The notes beneath the pieces were generated by a model. The model made no database searches. It saw only the letters and a program-made list of their open reading frames with translations, and was not told where the DNA came from. Positions 23,524-35,024 of a stretch of 64,000 nucleotides of DNA are shown piece by piece. Positions within the stretch are counted from its first letter, which is position 1, and each line of letters begins with the position of its first letter. Location: the NCBI RefSeq assembly GCF_001640805.2, contig NC_066837.1:25256467-25320466 (forward strand), written 5' to 3'. A program made the position numbers and the translations under genes. This DNA comes from Lates calcarifer (lineage: Eukaryota; Chordata; Actinopteri; Centropomidae).

Positions 23524-23595
23524 TAGTTGTAGTTTGCCTGCCACCAGCTTGGCAGCCTGTCAGATTCCAACTTTGGTCATTTGGAGTTCTGCAAG
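23524..23595 (+). other. exon candidate with strong splice sites
   Basis: The 72-bp segment is preceded by the pyrimidine-rich acceptor CCCTTCTATTTTTCAG and followed by the near-ideal donor AAG|GTAAGT. Two of the three frames are open across it (frame 3 reads VVVCLPPAWQPVRFQLWSFG). I recognise no protein family, and no partner exon is identified. It could be an internal exon of a gene or of a long non-coding RNA, or a chance pairing of splice-like signals, which is common in a window this size. Confidence 0.25.
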
Positions 23596-25794
23596 GTAAG
23601 TTTAATGCAAAATAAGAGTCAGACATAATACAAATCTGTTAAAGTTACTTGTGCTTTTTCAAGCGTGACCTTCACTTCATCATCCTGAGCTCATGTCCCT
23701 GATCAGAAAAAGTCACATTTGTTTTAATTTGGTCTTATTTGCATATCTGCTGTTTGTGATTTGGTTTTACAAAATTAGCATAGAAAATATCTTCTGTCAC
23801 CTTGTTACAAAGTAAATTGTGGAGCTGGTGTGTGTGCTCACTGTACACCATTGAGGAAGCATTTTCTGAGAGGAAGGCTCACTTTTACCTGTTGGCAGTA
23901 AAGGCTACAAGCACAAACACTATTAAAATAATAAACAGCCACTATTAACTATAACTGCAGCAAGTTTCAAGGCCTTGTATGTTGATTTTTGTAGTGTACC
24001 AAAATTAATGGAAAACAATGACAGCCTGAAAAGCAGGAAAATAACATTCTACAATTTACAACATTATTGTGTGCTTTTGAAAAAAAAATCATGCAAAATG
24101 TGCAACACTGATTGGGTATTCATGAAAACACTTCTTTTTGTAATTTGCCAGAAAGAGACGGTATTAAATTTTACTAGGAAAGTAGCAGGAATTCTCAATC
24201 GCAGCAGTGTGCTGTGATTGTATGATGACCTTGATTTGACATAAGACTGTGGTTAAGTAAGAGCTTCTTGCGATCGCCCATCTCTCTCTCTCACGTGTGC
24301 TGATCAATCCTAAACACCTGTCATTGTCTGTAAGGAATGTACAGTGCAGTACATTCTTTATCTAAGAATGTGTTTGTCCTTCAAGAGTAACCAACCACAT
24401 CATAACATAAGCTAAGTGTTTTCATCCATGATCTTTTGAATCTTTCATAGTTTACAGGGTTTCTTTTCTTTTATTAGTTAATTGTTGTTGCTACAATGAG
24501 AGTGACATGAAAACATTCCAAAAGATCATTTCCAAAAGATAGAAGATATCTTGCGCAAATATCTACATTTTAGTTAGTATATTCAAGCAAACAGGAAAGA
24601 ATCTGCGTCACCTCCCAGTGATGTACTCCAGTAAAAGTCTCATTCAGTACTTTTAATATTATGATTTATGAACAACATGAATCAGTGGTGCAAAGCAAAG
24701 TGTTTGTAAGCTGGTCAGTAATGACATTATGGATGGTTAATATATCATATCTACTATTCTACAGATGAAAAATTGCTCATTAATAGGCATGAAAAGTCAG
24801 GTTGCTGGGTGGTGAGACCAAGGTGGCTGATTTACATTCTGTGTCGTAGCATAGTTCGCTAACTTCTTAAATTAACAACAGGAATCCTTCCCAAGTACTT
24901 ACTGCCCTTCTGAGCAATAACTGTTATGAGCCAGTATTCCACATTATATTACGCAATCAACATATGGACCTGTGTTACATGCATTTTTGTGACCACTTTC
25001 AGGTGTGCACTTGTGATTTCACCATGGAGCAGAAGCAGCTCTGGTCTGGGATCTGTCACGTCAAGGTGACGAAAGGTTGGTCTACAGCTGCAACCCATGA
25101 CCAAACACTAGTCTTTGCAGTGGAAGACCCCTTGGTCTCCAGGACAGAAAACAATGCGTTATGTTTGTCCTTTTCTTAGACACTGTGCACTGGTTGTGCA
25201 CTGTGAATTTGTGCTCATTGCTTGTTCTGAGGTGTCTGAGAGAGGACATTCACTGCAAAAGACCTCAACTGTGATGCAGATTGCTCCATCATGACAATGC
25301 ACACACTTACAGTGCCTTTTTACATTTTTTTTTACAAACACAATTGTTACCACCTCTTCCTCTTCTTCCTTCCTCTTGATATTAATGCTAAAGGGTTGCT
25401 GTTCTAATAGTGGAGGACCCAGTGTGCATCACAGATAATGTTTGACAAACTTATAGAATGGGATGCGATGTAACCCTGCACAGGGTAACTACTTTGAAGC
25501 AGAAGGCCGTCAAAATTAAATTATGTCTTTTTAAGTGCAGTTTTTGATCACACCTCATTGACTTGAAGCAACAACATTTTCAGTTTCTTTTTCTTATTTA
25601 TTAACCTCTTAGAGGCAGCAAAACTACCTGTCAAGAAAACATTGACATGTTTGTTACATAGCAGATGTTATCAAATATATCCAGCTGTTTTGGGGAAGCA
25701 ACTGGCTTTTAAGCTGCTAGGTGTCTTCACCATCAGGTCCCTAATTAGTCTGATAAGCCCACTGTACACTACCTGCTGTACAGTCGGCTTATCA
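23596..25794. other. no feature recognised
   Basis: AT-rich unique sequence. A short stem-loop lies at 24331-24360. Frames at 23975-24217 and 24964-25179 have no domain. Confidence 0.55.
24331..24360. other. short inverted repeat (12-bp arms, 6-nt loop)
   Basis: Arms TAAGGAATGTAC and GTACATTCTTTA pair fully except for one G-T position. At 30 nt it is too short for a microRNA precursor, and no extended pairing is seen outside it. Confidence 0.6.
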
Positions 25795-26030
25795 GAGCTT
25801 TTCACTCTGACAGAGCTTGGAACAGTTGATGAGAGCAGTGAGACTGAACCAACACGGTAAAGTTGTGGGCCCTAAAACCAACCAAAACAATTAGCTGTTA
25901 GACACAACAATAGTAGAGCTGAGGGAAGCTGCAGAGTTTGGTGAATTCTTTGTTAGTTCGATGCTATGAGTGATCCCCTTCACATTACAGACAGTTATTT
26001 GATCCATGGTTAATATAAAAATATCCATAT
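25795..26030 (-). mobile_element. dispersed repeat, family A copy 3
   Basis: The plus strand reads 'AGAGCTGAGGGAAGCTGCAG', 'TTCACATTACAGACAGTTAT' and 'TTGATCCATGGTTAATATAA', the reverse of the family A start (compare 18739-18900). It is truncated and non-coding. Confidence 0.55.
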
Positions 26031-27225
26031 GTGTAGCTCAAATGGCCTTTTACAAGCTGAAAGACCAAATACAAGTGTATTGCTGTATAATGCATCTGTA
26101 AGCCTTAATAAACAATTTGTTAACATTAAAAAAGTAATAATTTACAAGTATGAACCTTGTCTGCTTGTGAAGTGGTACCCAAAGTGAAACACATTAACAG
26201 ACTGATGTGCATTTATAGAGATGCAAACCCTTATTATTAGTGAAATGAAAAGGTTTTGATACTCAAAAATTATTTCAAACTGAGATATGGGTGTTTTTCT
26301 AAAGAGAGCACAGCTTTAAATATTAAATAGTCAACTCTAAGGCGTTCACAAAGATACCAATTTTAATCCTACAGTCTTACACCAGTTTCTTTTGTCTCCC
26401 TGAAAAGAATATCTTGCCTTTTCTCTCCTTTCCCACATCTAGACAGACAGACTCCCTCATGGACATACTGATTGCTGAGTGGGCAGGGTTTTTTTTCTTG
26501 GATCTTTGCTGTCCTAGGGGACCTTAACAGAGGAGATAAACAATGGCTGACCTGCATTAGACTGGGAGCACAGGGAGAGAGAGGAACAGGCTGAGGTAGA
26601 GAAGGCAGAGAAAGGAATTTAGCATACTTTCTGTAAATGTGCATGTTAACACAAAGGTTTGGCTGCATATGTCCAGGTTTGTTTTGTAAAAGGATGTGAG
26701 GCCAACAAAGGCAACTGTGACTTAAATAAGCATTCACACCTGTGTTCTATCATAGAGGTTCATAAACAATTATTTTGTCTTCCAGCATCTCAGTACATTG
26801 CTCTGTATGTAAATAATGGTGGTACTCATTGAGATGCCTGCGGTAAGAGATCAAGCTAATGTTAGCATCTTCACTGGGACCATTTAGCATGCAGCTAATA
26901 GCTTCACACCATGGGAGGCCATCCGAGCTCTGTGTCGGCTGCTCTCTGAATGGCTGTGCTGGAACTGGCACGCAAGCTCAATATATCTCATCTGGGAGAA
27001 ATGAATAGATGGAAATGTGCACATAACCCACACAAAGAGATACACACAGAAACACAGAGTTTATTTCTTCCAGCGGACGTTAATATATGGCAGTTGAGAT
27101 CCATTAGCTGTAAACATGTAGAATCTGTCTGCTGAACAGAAGGCATCTCAGTAGGGGAGCCAGCCGGCAATGTGGAGGTATAATAGTTTGATGAAGAATA
27201 TGCGTGCACATGCATGGGTGCATGC

Positions 27226-27255
27226 TTGTGTGTGTATGTGTGTGTGTGTGTATGT
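27226..27255. repeat. (GT)n microsatellite
   Basis: GT tract interrupted by two TATG steps. Confidence 0.85.
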
Positions 27256-27337
27256 GAAGTGTGCATGTGAACATCCTTGTTTTCAGTCAGTTTGACACTC
27301 TTGCAGGGCTTGTTATGGCCTCCAGAAGCAGAGCTAC

Positions 27338-27440
27338 CTCTGTGGGGGCGAAAACTGTAAAGGTCCCATTAAATGTGCTGGGCACCGCAGCAGGCATCCA
27401 AACATCTGTGACCTTTGTATAAAACAAACAAGGAAAGCTT
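27338..27440 (-). other. exon candidate with a fasciclin-like motif
   Basis: Read on the minus strand, the segment is preceded by TAACTCTTTCTCCAG (a good acceptor) and followed by GAG|GTAGCT (a moderate donor). The open frame between them ends with NGTFTVFAPTE. TFTVFAPT matches the conserved H1 box of fasciclin (FAS1) domains, which occur in secreted and cell-surface adhesion proteins. The residues before it do not show the usual FAS1 helix, no second half of the domain was found nearby, and the plus strand is also open here. I regard it as suggestive only; a chance match is possible. Confidence 0.2.
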
Positions 27441-27863
27441 CTGGAGAAAGAGTTAGAAATTACATTCCAATCCTCCTTCCCTCTTCATGAAGAAGACAAA
27501 GGTGATTCTACAGTAACTGTAAAAAAAAAAAAACTGGACCAAAGGATAGAGTCAGGTCATTTTGACCAGGGAGAAACCTAAACTTTCAAAATAAAGTATC
27601 TTCAGAACACTAAAATGCTGGCTGAAACATAAGTGAAAACTAATTACTGTATTAAGTAAATTAAATTTGACTACTCTTTAAAATTTTGATTCATTTGCTT
27701 AAAAGGTGCCACCAGTTTTATGGTCCACAAACAAGATGTGGAGGAAAAATGTATTCTTTTGATTCTTTGATTCCTTTGAACTGTCCACCAGACTGGAATC
27801 AATTCAGAACTGCTTCATTTGACTCACCATTGTGAGAGGGAGAGTTTTGTGGGCAACAGCACT

Positions 27864-28124
27864 TTAGGCTATACCCTCAAAGGCATACTTGAAAGGACGT
27901 GTTGAGAGCACAGTTACACACCAGTCAGCAGGCTGCTTCACACCAGAAGCACATTTCTGTGCACGTTGCAGCAGCACCACGGCTCCGTTATCTCCCACCT
28001 GGATCACAAATTCCGGGAGTGTGTCAACACCAGTGGTAAACATGGCAGGATACAGACCCAGGTCAGGAGTCAGCAAGGGGTTAGGAAATAAATGTATCAC
28101 TAATACTGACAACAGCAGAGTCAC
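27864..28124 (-). CDS. unrecognised small open frame, 86 codons
   Basis: The complete ATG-to-TAA frame begins with a hydrophobic, signal-like stretch (MTLLLSVLVIHLF) and continues with mixed-composition text such as EFVIQVGDNGAVVLLQRAQ and three cysteines. Its base composition is less AT-rich than the flanks. I recognise no family. The opposite strand is also open over most of its length, which weakens the case. It could be a terminal exon, a microprotein or nothing. Confidence 0.15.
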   Translation of the reverse strand: MTLLLSVLVIHLFPNPLLTPDLGLYPAMFTTGVDTLPEFVIQVGDNGAVVLLQRAQKCASGVKQPADWCVTVLSTRPFKYAFEGIA

Positions 28125-30142
28125 ATATGATTTAAACTGTAAGAAATTATTAGTTGTTTGTAATGACTGTTATTATTATTATTAAAGTAATACAGTAAGT
28201 ACACACAATTTAGGCACAAGTATAAGAAATAAAGTAGTAATTGATATAGATATAAATATTGTACTTAAATTTAGCAAGTGGGCAGAAACATAACTCCAGA
28301 TTAATGACAATATTGCTCTGTAACTACTTGATGTGTGAATAAGTAAGAGTTGGCCAACAGGTTTACCATATCAGATTAAAATTTGGGAATATGTCAACTA
28401 CTTGTTTCTGCTGCTTAAGTGGCGTCTATATCTCAATACAAAATTGTGTCCGTACACACATTGATTGTTATTGGTTGTTGTAGTCATTCTTCCTGTATAT
28501 ACTGGCTTTAAAGTAATACCTTGTATCCGGTTTATCTGTATACATGTGAAAATCTGTCAAAACTACAGTTATTACCTGACTGGGAAGGCATCCACACTTT
28601 GTATATTAACATTACAGTAATACTCAGATTCTGCTTTATTATCTGTTCCCTGTCACAATAAATGAAGATCAACTCCAAAAAGATTCCTGTGTACATATCA
28701 TCTAAATTATAACACAGAAGCCACTGGTTACACAAAAGTTGCACTGTCAAGTTTAGCTGAGGCTAAGTCTGAGTAAGCCAAGTCAAGTGGGTATCGCTCA
28801 AAGTTTTTCTGGAATGTGTTTCCGTGAGCCATGGTGAAGAAAAACTTCTTGGCAGGAACAGGTAGGTTTGTTGCCAAGACAAGGCACCGACAATAAACCT
28901 GCATTCAACTGCCAGGGTGAAGATACCTACTTGATGTGGCTAACTCAGATTACAAAAGTTTAGACTGCATATTTACAGCATTTATACAGGCTGTGGATTT
29001 TATCTTCCATGTTTTACAGTATGGTTGCACTAGAAAAGGATAGGTTCTTGACCAGTGTAGGGGATTTCATAGATGTAACACTTTGATATTGGTTATCAGA
29101 AATTATTTTTAGAACATATTAATATAGAAATAGACTATTATTAGTATTGAAAAGGACTTGAGGCAATGTTTCAGCTATTTTTCACAGTTCCTTCTGCTGC
29201 AACATTTTTCCCAAATGTAGCAGTATTGCCCAAGAACTGACTCTTCCCCCTTGCTTAATGATCATATGACCACTGTGCTCCTTGTCCTGCTGGACTCAAT
29301 ACTCTACCAATGTAGCCACATCGTCAGATCTCAGCAAATAAACTGATGATTAAAATGTTATCATAACCCATTGGAATTACTGCCAAAAATATGAAAATAA
29401 GGCTGTAAAAAAGGAAATTTCTTTGAAGGCAATCTCTGATTCATTGAAGCTCAGGGCTTGGCAGGAGAGCTGTGGCTGTGTTCGGTGCTGCCTCAATCAT
29501 GTCATCAAGTTGATGACTTAGTAACTGGAAGCGAGCCAGCAGGATAAAAAGACTACACTGACATACTTTGCTGTACACAAATGGGTTTGGTGTTTGTGTG
29601 TTAGACTATGAATTAAAGGAGAGAGTGAGAAACATATGCAGGTGTACGTGTGTGTGCGTGTGTCTGGATGTGAGTTGCCTCAATAAATGAGTGGAGGGAT
29701 GTAATTCAAGTGTATTTATGTGTGTTCAAGTGTACGAGTGTTGCATGAGAGGATGAGGTAAGTAAGTTGTTTCAAGCACATTAGCCAGTTAGTAATTTGG
29801 GCTGATTTCAAGTATGAGCCATTTAGTGCCAATCAATTCGGCTGAGAGCTTTTCACCTCCTGCAAGAGTGGTGCATGTGTGTCCGTGCGTGTGCATGCGT
29901 GTGTGCGTTTCTGACAGAGAAAGGGAGATGGTAGGTCCTTACCCTTGCAATTGAATTATCTTCTGTTATTTTAGCAAATGAAACTTCTCCAATAGACTCT
30001 TAGATATCTACACATTCCATACCTAAATTTGTGTTCATAAAACCACCTGAAAATGAAACAGTAGAGGAATCTAATCTAAATCTTTAATATAAAATGATGG
30101 AGGAAGTTAACTGTGGAATTATCTGACAAAACATAATTTTAC

Positions 30143-30274
30143 CCCTGTCACCAGCTCATTCAGCTTCCTCCTTCTCCCATCATGACTTTCATTTAATGAG
30201 CTCTCACTTTGCCACATGATGCTGAAGGACAAGAAGACCAGGAGCAGGGGGCCAGTGCACAGGGTTTGTGACAT
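30143..30274 (-). other. possible first coding exon with signal-peptide-like start
   Basis: From the ATG at 30274 (A at position -3) the minus strand encodes MSQTLCTGPLLLVFLSFSIM, a short polar start and a hydrophobic core like a secretory signal. A charged stretch with RRRK follows, then GGG|GTAAAA, a weak donor. Codon choice in the hydrophobic part uses CTG, CTC, GTC and TTC, unlike the AT-rich surroundings. No matching downstream exon is proven, and the protein is not recognised. Confidence 0.15.
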
Positions 30275-31109
30275 TTTGCAGACTACAACAGCTCTGATTA
30301 GTGATTGTGGATGACTGAAAGGCAGAAAATGAAGGAATAATTCCAGTATCTCTAGTGCCAACAGCAATCATGTCTAGTAAACACATCTATTTAGAAAATT
30401 GATAACATGATATAAATAACTCTATAGCGTTTTTTGCGCTTCAAGCTGTCAGATAGCTTTCATAACATTCAGGGTTCATATTGGGATGATGTGACAAGTA
30501 ATGGCAGCACTGGACCTGTTGGCTGCCAGCCTTTTAAAATACAACCAAACCACCACTTTATTCTATACTGTCGCTGCCTGACTAATGTATTGTTTCTTTT
30601 CCTCACATTGAGCTTGGGAACTGTACCTGATAACACTCAGAGTGCTCATTTCACTCACGCATTGTAGTTTTTGCAGTTATATGTATAAAACAATTAAAAC
30701 TTGAAAAGAAATGAAAGCACTTTATCCTAGATATACAGTGCCAGCAATTCCTTAAACATCTATATGAGATTTTGTGTTTTTTTCTCACAGATGTTAAATT
30801 CATTTCCTGAGAAATAACCCTCTCACATCTCAAGTTCTTACAATGTGTTTTTTCACACCTATTTCATATCACTTTTTTCAGCACATCAGATTATAATATC
30901 CAGAAATAAAATTAATTGACTTATAAATGTGATTTCATATGATCCTAACAAAGTTTTCTGTGATCTACAGTGCATTTTTCAAAATGATAAAAAAAGTAAA
31001 AAAGTTTCTAACTTTTCCACTTCTTCATTGTTAAAACAGCTATTATTGATATTTTTTACAGTAAGAACATATCTAATGACAATGCGAAAATAATATGACA
31101 AAATGGGTT

Positions 31110-31285
31110 GCTTGTAGTGATAAACCTACAGACAATTATCACCCGAATTTGCAGCTTCCCTCAGATTTACAGAGCTTTATAATGAGTTTCAGCTCATTCT
31201 TTGGCAGTTCAATCCTCAACTTTACCGTTTTGGTTCAGCTGCTTTCAGTGAAACAGTTATAAAAACTAAGCACCAAACTCAGAGT
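31110..31285 (+). mobile_element. dispersed repeat, family A copy 4
   Basis: Contains 'CTTGTAGTGATAAACCTACA', 'AATTATCACCCGAATTTGCA', 'TACAGAGCTTTATAATG' and 'GTTTTGGTTCAGCTGCTTTC', aligned in order with the copies at 18739 and 51505. It has no coding content. It is followed at once by another repeat-like block ('AAAGCAACATTATGTAACTA', to about 31360) of a type I believe is dispersed in fish, but no second copy is in this window. Confidence 0.6.
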
Positions 31286-34200
31286 AGCTTGTTAAAGCAA
31301 CATTATGTAACTATTTTACCTTAAAGTGACAGCTTCAGGATCATTTTGATGGTATACTAACTTATAATGGGGAGAATAGGTACAATAGATGTTCACCTTT
31401 CTATAAACACCTTGAGGAGTTGTCCTTCGTATAGTGGCTTTAAAGTCAAGATTGACGATTCATTTGATTACCACTGCAATCAGTGGCAAATCATGTATAT
31501 CCCAGTCAAGGAGTTTTTTTTTTGTTTTTTTTTGCCTTTCTTGTCTCCTACTTTCTCTTTACCCCAGCATGATTTGTCTGTGGTTGATGTGTGCTTGAGT
31601 AACAGCCCAGAAATCACTAATCTCAGAACACCAACATCATTTTACTCATCATGAGACAAAGAAGCTTTTCTTCACTTGTTAACAGCAGGTACTCCTGTAG
31701 TAAATAAAAATATTGTCTGTGTGAAGGTAGCACTGATTAAACTTAAAATGATTTCATTCAAACTTTTCATGCACACAGATATCTGCAATCGCAAACTATA
31801 ACTCACCATTAACAACTAATCACAGTGGTTGGATAAATATCTTGCAATAATTTAATGAATTATTCCAATGATCCAGATCAGGACTGTCTGAGAAAATAAG
31901 GAAGCAATATGAGACCACACAGTTTCTCTTTTCAGTCTTAATTGCTTGTAAATGAAATAACAATTTATAAAACCACCACATTAGAATAACTGAAATTACC
32001 TTTATTGACTTTTTAGATCAATAGCGAAGTTTCCTACAGATATTTCAGCACAGTCAGAGAAGCACTTCAGCATTCAGCTTGGGCAGTTGCTGCAAATGAT
32101 GGCTGATAGCTGAAGACTGGAGACAGGGTGACTAATTAGTAGGAAGTTGAAAAGTTCAGTGCAAGCTGCATGTAAAGGGACTATTAGGGAGGGCTAAGGG
32201 AAGGGATATAAGCCTTTTATACAGTCTCAACTCTCCTTTACCTCAGTTAATGATTTTCTACATTTCCTGAATATCTCTCAACAATCCACAAAGAAAAGAG
32301 AGGTGAACCTCCTCATGACAGTATGATGACTAAAGAGGTTGGAGTACACTCAGAAGTGTACAATGAACAGTCTTTTCAGGCAGATATGGTGGCAGTATGC
32401 ATTGTTCAGTCCAAGGTTGTTAGTGTTCACTTTGTCCTCTTTACTCTATCGCTTCAAACTTGATTTTCAAACAAAGTGCAGTAGTGAGTAGCTACACATT
32501 TTAATGATACAGGAATACAAATATACCCTAAAACTGCACTGTGAGGTCCAACATCCACTCAAATTAAATACATTTTTGCCAAGAAATCACTCTCTATATC
32601 CTTGGTGTTTGTTTTGACTTGTTTGACCTCCATATTGGTGTTCTCTCAGAGGTGTGGATTTTTGTTTTCGAATGAAAATATCAGCACTATAATTTGGCTG
32701 GTGCAATATCAGTGTAGGTGGGTTAGGGTTATGCCTGTTCAGGCCCTTGTCTCACCCTGTCAGAAATTTAAAGTGTGTATACCTGATCCTGAGTAGCCAC
32801 ACTCAAACTGAAACTGAAATGAAAAGCAGGCAATCATAGAGAGGGTGGAGATGTGCAGTCATTTGAATGCAGGGATACGGTGCACACTTTCACATTTATA
32901 GCATTGCACTTGGTTGTTCACATGACAAGTGACAGATGTAGTTGTGTAAAGAATGGAAAAAAGAGCTTGAGAAAGAAGTCCAAATTTCCTTCCTCATCTC
33001 TGCACAGCTGGCCAATCTCAGTGTGAGGTCAAGTCAAATCACAACAGACCCAACAATTCCCACCATGAGCAAGCACAAGGCATGAGCATCAATGTTGGAT
33101 TGTCAGTTTTGGAAAGTTAAAGAAATAGTTTGAAAAGCTATTTGACCATCTGACAAGCAGTTCTGAAGGACTGCACTGGCAGCTCAAAAATAGTCCATGG
33201 AATCCCTTTATTTCTAATGGCCACACAGGCTGTTAACCAGGCGGTGGCAGTGTGAAGGGTAGCAGGCTTTTGCTTGGTTCCATCTGTAATTTGAACATTC
33301 CCTACCTGGCTCTATCTATAAGTCTGACTAATGAGTTAAGTTACAGGGCTACCAGTCGCTGTGAGTATTAACAGCCTGGGCATTGCCATTGGCCCAGACA
33401 AGCACTGGGTGCAAGAGCCACAGATGATGTTGAAATAACATGAACTAAACGTTTAATGAGAATCAGTGATAACATTAGGTAGGCTAGTTTCCACTATGAA
33501 CTTCTTGTTGAGTGTTTTAAATATTGAATAATAATAATAATGAATAATATTCAAATATGCCCAAAAAACAGTTTCATCCTCTCTTTAAAACTGTACACAA
33601 TGGCTGCAGTATCATTGTACTTTATGTTGCTTTTACACAGGATAATTAAAATTTCAGTTCAACTTAAGGCACATTCAGGCATGGAGGTTACTGTGTGAAC
33701 GGAATGCACTGCAATCCACTGTAGTGATGTAAATACTTGCACATTAAACCAACTAGAACAGTCTAGAGGACTTATGTGATAATTTTTCTATTAGCTTGTT
33801 CCTGTCTAATTAAACTTCAAAGGCTATGAACTGGTAGAGTGTTTTAAATGTGCCTCAGGTGATGTGACGAGGAGGATGTCAATCACTTACGTTTCAATAG
33901 AGCAAAGTTCAGGAAGCGGTCACTGCATCAGGAGCAGGGAAATCCTGAGCTGTTTGCATGTGTCAGTGTGTGTGGGGCGTAAATGCATTTGTGTTTATGG
34001 GTGTCTCCAACTGTACCTCAGTGTGACTGTGGGCCTGGCTGGTAAGAAGAACTAATTTTCCGGTCCACTTGTTCACCGGCTCCCTTCAATTAAGGTTGGG
34101 GTCGGTGAGAGGGCTCCACTCTGACATCAATTCTGACCGAGCAGGCAAGAGGCCATCGCTGCACCGGGAAGGAACTTATCTTGTTTGTGTGTACCTGTGT

Positions 34201-34539
34201 GTGTGCGTGAGAAAGCATGAGAGAGAGATAGAGAAAGGGAGATTTGAATGTGTTAGTGTGTTTAAAGAAAACTTAACTGCTGATGATTTCTCAGATATAG
34301 TTTCTAGAAAACAAACTTGCGATCCAGTTTAGAGATATCCCTCTGACACCATCACTGAAAGCTGAATATTGAGGGAGGAGACACTACCATGAGTCGTGTG
34401 TCAAGATGAACACACCCATCACATACTCGTTACACATATATTAAACAAGCTGTACAATCATTGTCACACTCTCCACCTCTGCCTATCTTGCAATCTCTCT
34501 GTCTTTCTCCCTGTGTGTCTGTGTGTGATTGTCTGAGTG
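31286..34539. other. mostly unique DNA
   Basis: T-rich tract at 31515-31530. GT-rich and GC-richer text lies at 33840-34330, where two short plus frames have no domain. A block at 34040-34165 is less AT-rich and lacks repeats; it could be conserved non-coding DNA. Confidence 0.5.
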
Positions 34540-35024
34540 GAGACAGGTGTGCTGGAGTCAGAACAGAGCCCCACCAGCTGCATCCCATCCTGTAATCAAG
34601 ACTTCCACAAATACCCAGCTCTGCCACTACCACACCACTAGATCCTAGTTTCTTCTCTGCAATTCAAGGCAATCTATGATATATTTTTGCTCCAGCTGGC
34701 TACCCCTTGCTTAACCTTTTCCTGCAGCTCTCCTTCCTGTCAACCCTGCCCCTCTGCCCTGGACCCCCCACTCGGCTCAGCTATTCCAGCTATTCTGCTC
34801 TGGACCTGCTTGGCTTAGCCTCTCACTCTCTGGACACCCTGTGCTTGGTGCTGCCCAGGCTCCCCACCCCCTCCTCATCACAACCATTCACCGTACCAGG
34901 TCCCAACACTCCAATCATTCCCTCTTCCCATGCTCATCCCCTATTCCCCAAGCCTGTTAAGTTCAACTCCAGTCCCCTCGCCTCCCTGTGTTTTGCACTT
35001 GGGTTCACTAGCCAAGCCTTAACA
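34540..35024 (+). mobile_element. possible solo-LTR-like repeat
   Basis: The order of blocks resembles the element at 41705-42095 read on its own strand: an ACAGGTGTG-type segment, then 'AATACCCAGCTCTGCCACTA', a C/T-rich body, and an end with 'TTTTGCACTTGGGTTCACTA' and CCTTAACA. The 41705-42095 element ends with TGCATTTGGGTCTTAAC. Target duplications and clean termini are not visible. The 141-codon frame at 34707-35132 lies within it; it is Ser/Pro/Leu-rich, has no domain, and is not a gene. Confidence 0.35.

Larger units (their letters stand above)
26031..31109. other. mostly unique DNA with a GT tract and exon-like frames
   Basis: A (GT)n tract lies at 27226-27255. Three minus-strand segments look more like coding sequence than their surroundings and are listed separately (27338-27440, 27864-28124, 30143-30274). 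A further 58-codon minus frame lies at 28738-28914. The frames at 26369-26737 and 28532-28750 have no support. Confidence 0.5.

Noticed and set aside
24331..24360. Stem-loop considered as a microRNA precursor
   Set aside because: Only 30 nt long, with no pairing outside the short arms and no known microRNA seed recognised.
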